This document shows, piece after piece, positions 48,735 to 58,403 of a stretch of DNA of 62,000 bases. Source of the DNA: Prorocentrum cordatum. Its lineage: Eukaryota; Sar; Dinophyceae; Prorocentrales; Prorocentraceae. A program made the position numbers and the translations under genes. The DNA lies in assembly GCA_963575745.1 (NCBI GenBank), contig CAUYUJ010011558.1, positions 591,780 through 653,779 on the forward strand, written 5' to 3'. Positions within the stretch are counted from its first letter, which is position 1, and every line of letters starts with the position of its first letter. The notes under the pieces are model-generated. The model made no database searches, had not been told where the DNA came from, and worked only from the letters and a program-made list of their open reading frames with translations.

Positions 48735-50720
48735 TCGAGGAGCGTGCTCGGGACACCGCGGAGTGCATCAACCTGCTTGGGGGCTACGCCACACCGCGGG
48801 TCGCGCCAGAGCGCCTCTCGCATCTGGATGATCTGCTGCATCGGCGTGTTCGAGGGCTGTATCGTGATATGGCTGCCCCTCAGAGCTTTTGGGCCGCCCG
48901 CGCCTGCGCTACGACGCCGCCAATGACTCGCCGCTGAGGCCCTACGCTCCGCACCTCGTGAGCTGGCCCGAGTTGGGAAACGAGCCTCAGTGACTCGCGG
49001 ATCGGCTGGGGACAAGCGAACGATGCTCTCTCTTGGACCTCGACCATGCTTTGCTGCTGCCGCCATCGAGCTTCGACGAGGCCGTGGAGACAGAGGGGGG
49101 GGGGGCCACGTTGTACATGGACCCTGTGCTGGAGCGGAACAGGCCGCTCTACCTTGAATTCATCCAGTCTGGCATCTCGCGGGGCGTCTTCGTCTTAGGG
49201 CAAGAGAGGGCCGAGGACGTCTCCGCCTTCTTCGTGGCTAAGAAGGACGAGCGGATCAGGATGGCGCTGGACTGCAGGCGTAGCAACCAGCGGTTTCAGC
49301 CTCCTCCGTCGGTCAGCCTGTTCTCCGCCGCGGGGTTCGCGGACCTCGAGGTGCCGAAGGACACGCCCCTCTACTGCGCGGGGGTGGACGTCCAGAACGC
49401 GTTCTACCAACGCAAGCTGCCGGCCTACCTGCGGTCGTACTTCTGCTTGCCGAAGGTCACCGCGGGCGAGCTCGGCATCAGCAGGCTTGACGGGCGGCGT
49501 GCCCCGCCCCGGGCCTGCCTTTGCCCACAACTTGCCGTTGTTCCCATGGGGTGGAGCTGGGCACTCTTCTTCGTTCAGAAGGCTCGCGAGCGGACGCTGG
49601 ACCAGCGCGACGCCCTGAGGCCCGAGCGGCGGGCGATCGACTTCGTGCCGGCCCCCAGCCCGCTCGAGGAGCCCATCCACTCGCTGTACGTCGACAACGT
49701 GCTCGTGGCTGGCACCGACCGCGAGGCCGTGACCAAGGTCAGGCGCGAGGCCTCCAAGGCGCTGGAGGTCTCCGGCCTGGCCGTCCATGACGAGACCGAC
49801 GCCGCCGAGAGCATGGCCATGCTCGGCGGGCAGCTGCAGGGATCGCCTGCCCGCGCCACCTCGGCGCCGCGGCGGTTCTGGGAGCTGCGCATGGGGCTCG
49901 GCTACTTGGCGCAGCGCCGGCCCCGCGTCACCAGCCGCGACGTCGAGCACGTCATCGGCCACTGCACGTTCGCCGCGCTGTGCCGGCGCGAGAGCTTGAG
50001 CTGCTTCAGCGCCGTCTACTCGTTCGTCCAGCAGAATTACCAGCGCGCCAGGCCCCTCTGGGCGTCGGCGCGGCGCGAGTTCAGGATCTTCCGCGGCTTG
50101 CTGGTCGCGCTCGTCTCGGACCTCGACGCCGAGTGGTCCACCAAGGTCGTCATGACTGACGCCTGCGAGACGGCCCACGCCTCTTTCGAGGGCGAGTGGG
50201 ACCTTTCCGAGGTGCAGGGTGCTGGTCGCTGGCACGAGCGGTGGCGGCTCCGCCACACGCGCGAGGCGGGCGGGGGTTGGCGGCCGCGCGACCGCGCGGC
50301 ACGTGCGGCCGAGGTCGCCGAGCTCGATGCGCACCCGTCTGTTCTGTTGCGCCAGGGTCTCGCCAACAAAAGTTCCCCTGAAGTGTCTACGCACACCATC
50401 CGCCGCACCAGCTGGTCGACCATGCACTATTCACCACTCTTCGGCAAGGGGCCCATGCATCGTAAGGAGGCAAGGGGTGACTTACGCGCCGTGAAGCTGA
50501 TCCTGTCGGACGCGGACTCCTGGGGGAAGAGGCACCTCGTCTTGGGGGACAATCTTGCACTCACACTTGCACTATCTAAAGGGCGTTGTCGTGATATACT
50601 GCTGCTCAACATCTCGCGGCGAGGCGCCGCCTTGACTCTCGCCTCGGGGGCCCGCGTACATCGACGATGGGTGCCCAGCGAGTTCAATGCGGCCGACGGT
50701 GACAGCCGCTCACGCGAGGG
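48638..50720 (+). pseudogene. Element 2 ORF3: reverse transcriptase and RNase H, two breaks
   Basis: It starts in one frame at ATG 48638 (RARDTAECINLLGGY...), then near 48890 the sensible reading moves to another frame (RYDAANDSPLRPYAPHLVSW, aligned to VRPYNKELVSWP of element 1), which meets TGA at 48991-48993 before continuing. RT: FFVAKKDERIRMALDCRRSN, motif A GVDVQNAFYQRKLP (near 49384), motif B VPMGWSWALFF (near 49543), motif C YVDN at 49687-49698. RNase H: VMTDACE (near 50153), KEARGDLRAVKL, LGDNLALTLALSKGR (near 50543) and WVPSEFNAADGDSR (near 50671). The domain order matches element 1. Confidence 0.8.
49687..49698 (+). other. RT motif C reads YVDN in element 2
   Basis: Codons TAC GTC GAC AAC, with the same substitution as element 1 in an otherwise divergent RT. 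Confidence 0.9.
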
Positions 50721-51998
50721 TGCTGCAGGGCGCGCTGCATCTGGGGCCGGCTGGCGCGCTACCGCGGCGCGCGGGCGTCAGCTCCGGCACCGCCGCGGCT
50801 CGGCGCGGGGCCCCGAGGGCGACAGTCGGCTCGGCAGCGGCTGGCCCGCGGCCCCCGCGGGCCCGCCGGGACTCGGCCGCCTCGGCAGCCCCGCCGCCGG
50901 CAGCCGCGCGCCCGCTGCGGCCCCGCGGCCTCGCGGCGCCGCCGCCGACCAGGCGGCTGAAGCGCAGCGCGCCTGGGAGCGGCCCGACAGCGCAGGCCCC
51001 TCTGCGGCCCTCGGCGGCTCGGACGCCGGCGCGTCGCAGCTCGGGCCGCCCCCTGGGCTCGCCCGCCCTGCGCCGCCGCGAGGCTCTGACTCGGCGCCCG
51101 TCGGTGGTGCTGGCGGCCCCGCGCAGCATCCCCCTGCGGGAGCTGCCGCGCTCTGCGCAGCGCCGCCTGGACGCTGGGGGGCAGGCGCGGGACACCACCC
51201 GCCAGCTCTCTATCACCGAGGCTGCCGCGGTGGGACGGCGGAGCCGACTGCAGTACACGCGGCTGCTCGAGCTGTTCCTCAGTCGCAGTCGCCTGACATC
51301 TCTGGCTGCGCCTGCTGCCGACACGGGCGCCGCCGTGGCGAGGTTCTTCGACGAGCTGTACCTCGAGGGGAAGGTCGCGTCGACGGGCGAGAAGCTGCTC
51401 GCCGCTATATTCATGCACGTGCCCGACTACCAGAGCAAGGGGAAGCTGGCCCTGCCGCGCGCCTACCGCGCGCTGCGAGGTTGGCGCCTGCTGCGGCCGT
51501 CGCGGACGCGGCGCCCGCTGCCCTGGGCGGCTTGCATGGGCGTGGCGCGCCAGATCTGGCGGATCAGCGGCTGCCCCGACCTCGCGGTGTTCTGGCTCCT
51601 GATGGTGGACACGTACCTGAGGCCTGGCGAGGCGTTCCGCCTGACCTGCGGCCAGGTGATCCCGCCGCAGGCGCACGTGCCCAAGGTGACGATCCACATC
51701 AACCCCGACTACATGAAGAGACCAAGCAAGACTGGCGAGATGGACGAGACAGTGGATGCTCTACACGGCCCGGCACAGCGGCGCGTCCATCGACCGCTTC
51801 ACGGGGAGGATCTCGTTGCAGGAGGTCCAGCGGCGCGGCAGGTGGCGCCAGCCGAGCTCGGTCAGGCGCTACGAGAAGCGCGGGCTCATCCAGGCGGCGT
51901 GGAGCGAGATGGGGCCCTCGGCCAAGACCTACTGCCTCCAGGCCGAGGCCGAGCTGCCCTCGCTGCTCGGCGCCGCCTCGCTATCCGTCAACGCTTGA
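50687..51998 (+). pseudogene. Element 2 tyrosine recombinase with ~150-bp internal deletion and frameshift
   Basis: An Arg/Ala-rich start of uncertain coding status is followed by a core-binding domain (LQYTRLLELFLSRSRL, ARFFDELYLEG) from about 51190. First catalytic Arg is in DTYLRPGEAFRL (near 51610). KRPSKTGEMDE (near 51715) matches element 1, but about 50 residues that separate this from the Arg-His box in element 1 are missing, and the frame changes at about 51756. The second frame gives ARHSGAS (Arg 51771-51773, His 51774-51776), RGRWRQPSS and SVRRYEKRG, with the nucleophile Tyr codon TAC at 51870-51872. Stop at 51996-51998. Confidence 0.75.
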
Positions 51999-51999
51999 G

Positions 52000-52785
52000 C
52001 GATCCCCGCGCCAAGAGACACGAGTATTTCTACATAGACATCTTCTCGGGCTCGGAACATTTCTCGGATTCGCTGCGCCGTCGTGGTTTCAGAGTGCACT
52101 CATTCGATGTGCTACAAGGGCCCCAAGGTGACCTCCTGAGGCCCGCCGTCTTGAAGCGCATCATGCGGATGATCAAGTCCGACAGATGTCTCGGTGTGCT
52201 AGCTGGTGTGCCATGTAGATCGTTCTCCATTGCCCGAGGAGGCCATAATGCAATTAGATCGTCGCAAGCTCCCTCTGGCCTCCCCTCGCTCCCTCCTCAT
52301 CTGCAATGCCTGGTAGACGAGGGCAACAAACTTTTTCAGGTGTCCTGTAAGATCTTTAAGTGCTGTAAACAGATTCGGGTTCCTTGTTTGTGGGAGAATC
52401 CTCAGTCATCCTACATGTGGAAAATGGATGCAGCCGTTCAGATTTTTCGCTGGCCCGGGGTCCGCGATATTATAACTAACTATTGCGGTTGGGGCACGCC
52501 GTGGTGAAACCCACTAGGCTGAGATGCTTCCTGCTGCCGAGAGCCGACGAATTGTGTAAGCGTTGTAAAGTTGTACGTGGCATCTGCTCGTTCTCTGGAA
52601 AGAAACACCAGATTCTCCAGGGCTGAAACGGCCTGGGCATTCACTGGACCGCTCGCGCCGCAGCTTACCCTCACGTGCTTGCGAATCGAATGGCCGATGT
52701 GTTTCAAGATGCTGCATTCGATCGAATCTTTCGGCAAACCATCCGCCTGTACCCCTTCCGTGTGGAAGACCCCGATCCGCGCTGA
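52000..52785 (+). pseudogene. Element 2 C5-cytosine-methyltransferase-like domain
   Basis: YFYIDIFSGSEHFSDSLRRR resembles C5-MTase motif I (D-x-FSG/AG). LAGVPCRSFSIAR carries a Pro-Cys (codons 52211-52216) like the catalytic motif IV. LWENPQSSYMW (Glu-Asn-Pro 52394-52402) resembles motif VI. The frame meets TGA at 52505-52507 after WGTPW. The +2 reading continues KPTRLRCFLLPRADELCKRC, CSFSGKKHQILQG, stop at 52624-52626, then HWTARAAAYPHVL, to TGA at 52783-52785. The same C-terminal pattern is present in element 1. It would methylate cytosine, perhaps on the element's own cDNA. Dam-like adenine MTases are the usual MTase of DIRS/PAT elements, but here the motif IV is PC rather than DPPY. Confidence 0.65.
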
Positions 52786-52824
52786 CGGCAGAGAACCGAT
52801 AGCGACTTTTGGTGCCTCGAATGT

Positions 52825-52957
52825 CGGCACGGATCTGTAAAGTGCGTTGTTGTGTGTCTCACGCCGGCGTGTTCTCAGAATTGTGCTGTCTGCAAGGTCA
52901 CCACATGCGGATGACATACATGAGAGTTCTGCGTAAAAGGACGGGTGGGGAATCTCC
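52825..52957 (+). repeat. Element 2 repeat B1
   Basis: 133 bp from CGGCACGGATCTG to GGGGAATCTCC, directly followed by A2. Confidence 0.9.
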
Positions 52958-53020
52958 GACTTGTCCTCAGAACGTGCAGGAGATGAATACACAGAGTCCG
53001 TATACGTTTCGCTCAAGCCT
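52958..53020 (+). repeat. Element 2 repeat A2
   Basis: 63-bp internal copy of A1 with one mismatch. The SL-like part is at 52997-53017. Confidence 0.9.
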
Positions 53021-53090
53021 CCCTCCCTGTCTGAACTGGTGCACGACCTACCCGCCCTGGCTTTTGGCGGGCCGCAAGCAATTGTATTGA

Positions 53091-53223
53091 CGGCACGGAT
53101 CTGTAAAGTGCGTTGTTGTGTGTCTCACGCCGGCGTGTTCTCAGAATTGTGTTGTCTGCAAGGTCACCACATGCGGATGACATACATGAGAGTTCTGTGT
53201 AAAAGGACGGGTGGGGAATCTCC
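53091..53223 (+). repeat. Element 2 repeat B2
   Basis: 133-bp right terminal repeat, ending AATCTCC, then TGATGATG of the target. Confidence 0.9.
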
Positions 53224-53343
53224 TGATGATGATGATGCTGATGATGATACTGATGCTGATGCTGATGCTGATGATGATAATGCTGCTGCTGATGATGATG
53301 ATGATGATGATGATGATGCTGATGTTGGTGACGATGAGCAGAT
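53224..53343. repeat. (TGA)n tract, right flank of element 2
   Basis: TGATGATGATG with GCT variants. In phase with the left flank if the element is removed. Confidence 0.95.
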
Positions 53344-53344
53344 G

Positions 53345-53640
53345 ATAAGGATGTCTCGAGCGGTTTGCTGGTGTTAGCGCTCCTGAGGGGGAGCGCCATG
53401 GGGTATCTCACGGCCTCCGTTCGCGCCAAAATGGCTGGGATGTCTCAGGCGGTTTGCCTGCTTTGGTCCCCAACATCGTCCGGTTTCGGAGCAGAAGTTG
53501 AGGATGTCTCGTGCGAGGCGCCTCCTAAGGGGGGGGCGCCAGGGGTATCTCACGGCCTCCGTTCGCGCCCAAATGGTGTCGCCACCCAGGGGGGCCAGAT
53601 GTTGAGGATGTCTCGATCGGTTGTTTGTTTGGGTGGACAG
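53345..53640. repeat. GATGTCTC-family repeat, cluster 1
   Basis: Diverged units beginning GGATGTCTC and carrying CGGTTTGCCTG or GCGAGGCGC, GGGGCGCCA and TCTCACGG, at about 53350, 53438, 53503 and 53607. Same family as 54770-55345 and 57255-57540. Confidence 0.75.
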
Positions 53641-53679
53641 ACTCGTGGGCACATATTCTCCCGAGGATGCCACAGGAGG

Positions 53680-53905
53680 CTCCAGCAGGCTTCATGAGGC
53701 CCCAGGAGGCCACATGAGGTCCCAGGAGGCATCAGGAGGCCACAGGAAGATTCAAGAGGCCACAGGATGTCCCGACAGGCTCCAGGAGGCCCCAGGAAAC
53801 TCCAGGATGCCTCAGGAAGCCACGGGAGGCCCCAGGAGGCCACAGGAAACGCCAGGAGGCTCGGGCAACAGGAGGCCCTGAGAGGCCCTAGGAGCAGGAG
53901 GCCTC
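53680..53905. repeat. CAGGAGGCCC short tandem repeat
   Basis: About 20 degenerate 10-12-bp units of CCAGGAGGCC/CACAGGAGG. Recurs at 54205-54350. Confidence 0.8.
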
Positions 53906-53924
53906 CGAAGACAACAGGAGTGGC

Positions 53925-54111
53925 TCCAATCCCATGTGTTTGACGTATGCTCCTATAGATTGGGCCTCACCCAGAGCACGAACCCTTGATGCTATATGTA
54001 TGGTTATGTAGAATGTCTGTCTCCTGTGTATACAATCCTACATGTTTCACGTGTGTTCCTATAGAGTTGGCCTTCCCTGGGGCACGAATCCTTGGTGGTT
54101 TACGTGTTTTC

Positions 54112-54150
<39 letters not shown>

Positions 54151-54205
54151 TCCTTCTCCTGCGGCGACAATCCGCAATGATCGGCCTCTCCTGGGGCACG
54201 AATCC
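53925..54205. repeat. ~115-bp diverged tandem repeat with (TA)n
   Basis: Three copies share CCTATAGA.T.GGCCT, CC.GGGGCACGAA.CCT and CAATCC.ACATGT-like words. (TA)n occupies 54115-54147 within it. Confidence 0.6.
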
Positions 54206-54350
54206 TCCCTAGGAGGTCTCAGGAGGCTCCAGGAGGCTACGCGAGGCTTCAGGAGGCCTCAGGAGGCCACTCGAAGATCCAAGAGGCCCCAGGAGGCTCC
54301 TGGAGGCCCCAGGCAGGCCCAGGAGGTTTCTGGAGGCCCCAGGAGGCACC
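54205..54350. repeat. CAGGAGGC short tandem repeat, second block
   Basis: Same words as 53680-53905. Confidence 0.75.
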
Positions 54351-54769
54351 AGGCTCATGCGCAGAGACGCGTTCGTACTACCGAGACTCATTCACGCTCC
54401 AATCCGTTCGAAGTTAGATTCATGACCAGACCGTCACAACTCAAGCCCGCTTATATTCGAAAACTCTTGCGCCTAGACTCTAACGGCGGACAGGTCCATG
54501 CGAATAGATGCACATATGGGGAGCTGCACGCAGTGAACAATTGTTAGTAATTTGACCGCGCGGAGAACGAGAGAACACCTCCCACCCTCAGGTCATCATT
54601 CTCTGACTCACTCACATGTAAACTCACCCATTTTCAGACTCACTCATATGCAGATGCACTCGCGATACTCAGGTTTATCATGCTCGGGATCACTCATATG
54701 CAGACTCACTCACACTCCTGCTACTTCCGCGCCCAGACACACACACACACACACACACATGTTGTGATG
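54351..54769. other. No gene seen; ACTCACTCACATG-type words and (CA)n
   Basis: ACTCACTCA/CATATGCAGACTCACTCA words recur at 54605-54715 and (CA)n is at 54737-54759. No coding domain. Confidence 0.5.
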
Positions 54770-55345
54770 ATGTCTCAGGCGAGGCGCTGGTTGCAGTACT
54801 CCCAAGGGGGGGCGTCAGGGGGTACATCGCAGGCCCGGTCGCGTCCACATTGGGGGGATGTCTCAGGCGGTTTGCCTGTTTGGGTGCTCAGCATCATTCT
54901 CTTTCGGAGCAAGCCCCGAGGATGCCTCAGGCGGAGCGCTGGTTTCGGCACTTCAAGGGGGGGCGCCAGGAGGTGCATCACGGTCCCGTTGGCGCCCACA
55001 GTGGGGGGATGTCTCAGGCAGTTTGCCTGTTCGGGTGCTCATCATCCTTCTTTTTCGGAGCAGTTGCCGAGGATGTCTCAGGCGAGGCGCTGGTTTCAGC
55101 ACTTCCAAGGGGGGCGCCAGGGAGTATATCACGGGTCCGTTCGCGCCCAGATTAGGGGGATGTATCAGGCGATTTGCTTGTTTTGGTGCTCGACATGTTT
55201 CTCGCTCGGAACAGTTTCCGAGGATGTCTTGGGCGAAGAGCTGGCTTCAGCACTCCCAAGGGGGTCGCCCAAAGGTATCTCACGGTCCCGTTCGCGCCCA
55301 GATTGGGGGGGATGTCTCAGGCGGTTTGCCTGTTAGGGTGCCCGA
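54770..55345. repeat. GATGTCTC-family tandem repeat, cluster 2
   Basis: Dimeric units of about 150 bp, alternating GATGTCTCAGGCGAGGCGCTGG and GATGTCTCAGGCGGTTTGCC halves, roughly four dimers. Confidence 0.8.
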
Positions 55346-55625
55346 TCGGTGTCCCCGGGAGTCCTCTGCGCCACGGCTGGGTCCGCCTCGAAATTCATCC
55401 GACGCGCCCCTTGGAATGGTTTGGGTTCGCGAGCAATGGCTTGCGTGCGTTTGGCGGGGGCCACTCCTTCGCGCGACGCGACTTCCTCACCCCGCGGAGA
55501 CGAGACGTTGCCTCCCCCTGTCTTTGTGAAGGTGTAGGTGCGGGCGACGGCTCCACGCGACGCGACTCCGCTTGCTCCGTGGAGCCCTCGCTCGCGCTGG
55601 TCTGATGTGTGTGTGTGTGTGTGCG

Positions 55626-55666
<41 letters not shown>

Positions 55667-55804
55667 GTGTGTGTGTGTGTGTGTGAAGTTGTTTTCTGTT
55701 GGACGCTTCGCCTTCGTGCGACGCGATGACGCTCCGCGGAGATGTGGCGTCCGCACTGTATCCGAGCGTGCCTGCGTGGGCGACTGTTTCACGTGAGGCG
55801 GGTG
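55346..55804. other. Unique sequence with (GT)n, no gene seen
   Basis: (GT)n with GCGT variants at 55606-55685. The repeated word CGCGACGCGACT-like occurs either side. No domain. Confidence 0.5.
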
Positions 55805-56010
55805 CGCCTGCTCCGTGGACCCGCCGCCCACGCATTGTGGAACATTCTTCGGTGTTCGGTGCGCCGTGGACTGTTTCGCGCGACGCGGGCTCGCCTGCTC
55901 CGTGGACCCGTCGCCCACGCATTGTGGAACATTCTTCGGTGTTCGGTGCGCTGTGGACTGTTTCGCGCGACGCGGGCTTGCCTGCTCCTTGGACCCGTCG
56001 TCGCGCCTGC
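55805..56010. repeat. 87-bp tandem repeat, ~2.3 copies
   Basis: Units start CGCCTGCTCCGTGGACCC at 55805, 55892 and (partial, diverged) 55979. Each holds CATTGTGGAACATTCTTCGG. The first two differ at only a few positions. Confidence 0.9.
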
Positions 56011-56120
56011 TCCGTTCGCCTGCTCCGTGGACCCAAAGGGCGCGCCGCGACGCCCGCGTGCTCGAGGTGCATCTTGTGTTTTTGTAAGCAGCCGACGAGT
56101 GCGGGACCATCCCCCCCCAG

Positions 56121-56520
56121 GACAAGGCGACGTATTCCAGGATGGTGAACGTGGCCAACATTTACCGCTCTGGTCGGATTCACGGCGTGCTCCCCGCCCA
56201 CGTGGGAATGCGAATCCGTTTCGCCGGCAAGTTCAACAGAACATTCCGTCTCGTCCAGGAGTAGCGGGCCACGATCGTCGACTTCGCTTTCCACCCTGGC
56301 GACCACAGGGACTATGACAGCACCCGCCCGGGCGATAGATTCAGGCCGAAACGTGTTCCAGCTGGCATTTCGCTTGAGGCCGACGACTTCAAGCAGGCCC
56401 CCACATGGGGCGATGTCATGGACTACGTGGACAACGACGAGAAGATTCTTCGCGGTTTGCTTTGCACGCCTCTGGTGGAGACCACCATCACCTGGTAGGC
56501 GACGCCCACGGCGCACAATC
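56121..56520 (+). pseudogene. PIF1-like helicase C-terminal relic
   Basis: One frame reads ...YRSGRIHGVLPAHVGMRIR then FAGKFNRTFRLVQE, a TAG stop at 56262-56264, RATIVDFAFHPGDH, later RFRPKRVPAGISLEADDF and a TAG near 56496. LPAHVGMRIR followed by a small loop and ATIVDF resembles the C-terminal part of PIF1/RecD2-type helicases (L-x-x-HVG-x-R-V ... G-x-V). No Walker motifs are present. Likely a fragment of a Helitron-type or gene-derived helicase copy. Weak, based on one conserved block. Confidence 0.3.
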
Positions 56521-56596
56521 ACAATGTGAAACGCTACGGCTCTATGCTGTCGCGCGCCCGCTACGTGGCGACGACGGCCTTGCAGGGGCAGACAAC

Positions 56597-56858
56597 GCGC
56601 GGAACTGTGACCATGAATTGCGCTCGCCAGGAAACCCAGGGGCAGCGCGGCATTGATGACGGCGCCTGGCGTCTGAACTTTTTCTGTCCTGTTCCCCCGC
56701 GCCACCCGAATGGCGGACATGTTGCTGCGCGGAACTGTGACCATGAATTGCGCTCGCCAGGAACCCCAGGGGCAGCGCGGCATTGATGACGACGCATGGC
56801 GTCTGAACCTTTTCTGTCCTGTTTCCCCGCGCCACCCGAATGGCGGACATGTTGCTGG
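56597..56858. repeat. 130-bp tandem duplication
   Basis: Two copies starting GCGCGGAACTGTGACCATG (56597, 56727) and including CAGGGGCAGCGCGGCATTG, nearly identical. Long frames on both strands result from the duplication. Confidence 0.9.
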
Positions 56859-57254
56859 CGCGGCCGCCGCATCGCTGGCTGCTGGAAAGAGATCCACCGA
56901 AGGCGGCGCAGGAAGCTCTCAAACGCTTCCAGCGCAACGAGAAACTGACGGTGGAGAGAGCAGTTGAGCTCGCCGAGAAGTGCGGGATGGTGCAGCCATG
57001 GAACGATGAGTCGCCGTTTCAGTTATCTTTTGCCCGATGCCAAGTGCGGACGGTCGTGCCCTGATAGGTTTTTCCGCTGCCGTTGCGCAAGCAGGCCTCG
57101 GCTGCCGCCTTGGTGGTAAGTGTTGACGGCAAATTTCCTTTTGGCCGAGTACACGATCGCCTGTCTCATCGGCCCCCTGCCAAGTGCGGACGGCTTCGAT
57201 CGGCGGCAAGCCCTGGCGGATCTTGTCTCTCTGCGGGCGGAGGATACATGAGAA
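56859..57254. other. No gene recognised
   Basis: GCCAAGTGCGGACGG occurs twice (about 57039 and 57179), flanking ~140 bases. No coding domain seen. Confidence 0.4.
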
Positions 57255-57540
57255 TCAGGATGTCTCAGGCGAGGCGCTGGTTTCAGCGCCCCGAGGATCC
57301 CAGATTGCGAGGCAATCTCACGCGGTTCGCTAATTCGTAGCCGGCGTCGTTTGCACTTCAATCATATGTTGAGGATGTCCTGGCGAGGCGCTAGTGCCGG
57401 CGTCCCAGGGATCCCAAAGTGCGAGGATGTCTTGACCGATTTGCTTGCTAAGGCGGGCAGATTCGTATGCGCCCAGAGCAAGACGTAAGCAGTTCTCAGG
57501 CGGAGCGCTGATTCGACCATCCCGCATGGCTCATATTGCG
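57255..57540. repeat. GATGTCTC-family repeat, cluster 3
   Basis: Diverged units at about 57259, 57374 and 57425, with GAGGCGCTGGTTTCAGCG. Confidence 0.65.
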
Positions 57541-58382
57541 AGAGGAGGTGGAGGAGGTGGAACTGGAGCAGGAGGTGGCGAAGGGGTAATAGTATGTGGG
57601 GAGGGATGGCGAAGAGAACGGAGCAGGACTAGGAGCAGAAGGCGGAAGAAAAGGGAGGCATAGGGGGAGGAGGAGGAGGAAGAGGAAAAAGAGCAGAAGG
57701 AGGACGCATGTGGATATATTAAGGGGGTTCTCGCCGCCGAACGGGCAACTCGGTTGGCCGAGGCAAGAGGATCGAGGCTCGAGGCTCCTGTCTCGAGCTT
57801 CGCTGTTCGAGCTCCCCTGGGAAGCATCGTTCGAGTTTCATTGGCATTCTCGTCTTCGTGGATGGATCCCCCTGGCAGGTGTTCAGAGGAAAAGAAAAGA
57901 TAAATAGGAGGGACGAAATAGGAGGGACGTGGAGGAGGAGGAAAGGAGGAAGCGCCGAGTTAAACTCGTCGTGGTCGTCGGCGTCTCCTTCGGCCTCGTC
58001 TTCCACATGGATTCGCTGACATTCAGATATTGACAAACACATTTTTTACGGAAGCATGCCATCGCTATGGGATACACATACTGGGGTTTTCGCGTCGAGC
58101 AGTTGGCTTGGGGGGGGCGATGACAATGCAGGATGGAAAGCTAGTCCTGGGTAAATAATCGGGACTCCGGGGGCCCCGCATTCAACAAAGTCAACCATCG
58201 GAATTTTGTATAGGCGGTGAGGCAGGGGTGGGCGGTGGTGGGGATGGCAAGGAACGGGAGGCGCCGACCGCACATGTACGCTGATTCAGGGCCAGGCCAG
58301 TTTTGGGTGAGTGGCACTTGGGCAGGCTTAAGATGAGAACGAATAGTGGCGTGAATGGGGGGTGATTATCGTACCCACCTTC
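57541..58382. other. Purine-rich then unique sequence, no gene seen
   Basis: GGA/GAG tract at 57545-57715 followed by ~650 bases of unique sequence without a convincing frame. Confidence 0.45.
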
Positions 58383-58403
58383 TCAGTAGCATCAAGGCTC
58401 AAG
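58383..58403 (+). promoter_or_regulatory. Possible relict spliced leader
   Basis: TCAGTAGC, six bases, then GGCTCAAG-type end (AAGGCTCAAG): 17 leader positions with one single-base deletion. No recognisable gene follows, so it may be chance or a decayed retrocopy. Confidence 0.25.

Larger units (their letters stand above)
46630..53223 (+). mobile_element. YR retroelement 2 (DIRS/PAT/Ngaro-like), complete with split direct repeats
   Basis: A1 46630-46692, B1 52825-52957, A2 52958-53020, B2 53091-53223. B1 abuts A2, and the joint (AATCTCC/GACTTG) equals the element's right and left ends. A1 and A2 differ at one of 63 positions, and B1 and B2 at only a few of 133. The repeats share no sequence with those of element 1 beyond CTCAAG.CT at the end of A, so this is a different family with the same architecture. 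Same gene order as element 1. The RT ORF has a frame break and a stop, the recombinase a ~150-bp deletion, and the MTase end a frame break and a stop. The young repeats with decayed genes suggest it was mobilised in trans, or that some breaks are assembly errors. Confidence 0.85.

Noticed and set aside
53967-54180. Isoleucine-tyrosine-rich peptides
   Set aside because: Translation of (TA)n.
55395-56897. 500-codon minus-strand frame
   Set aside because: It crosses a (GT)n microsatellite, an 87-bp repeat and a 130-bp duplication. No domain. The plus strand has a better (helicase-like) signal over part of it.
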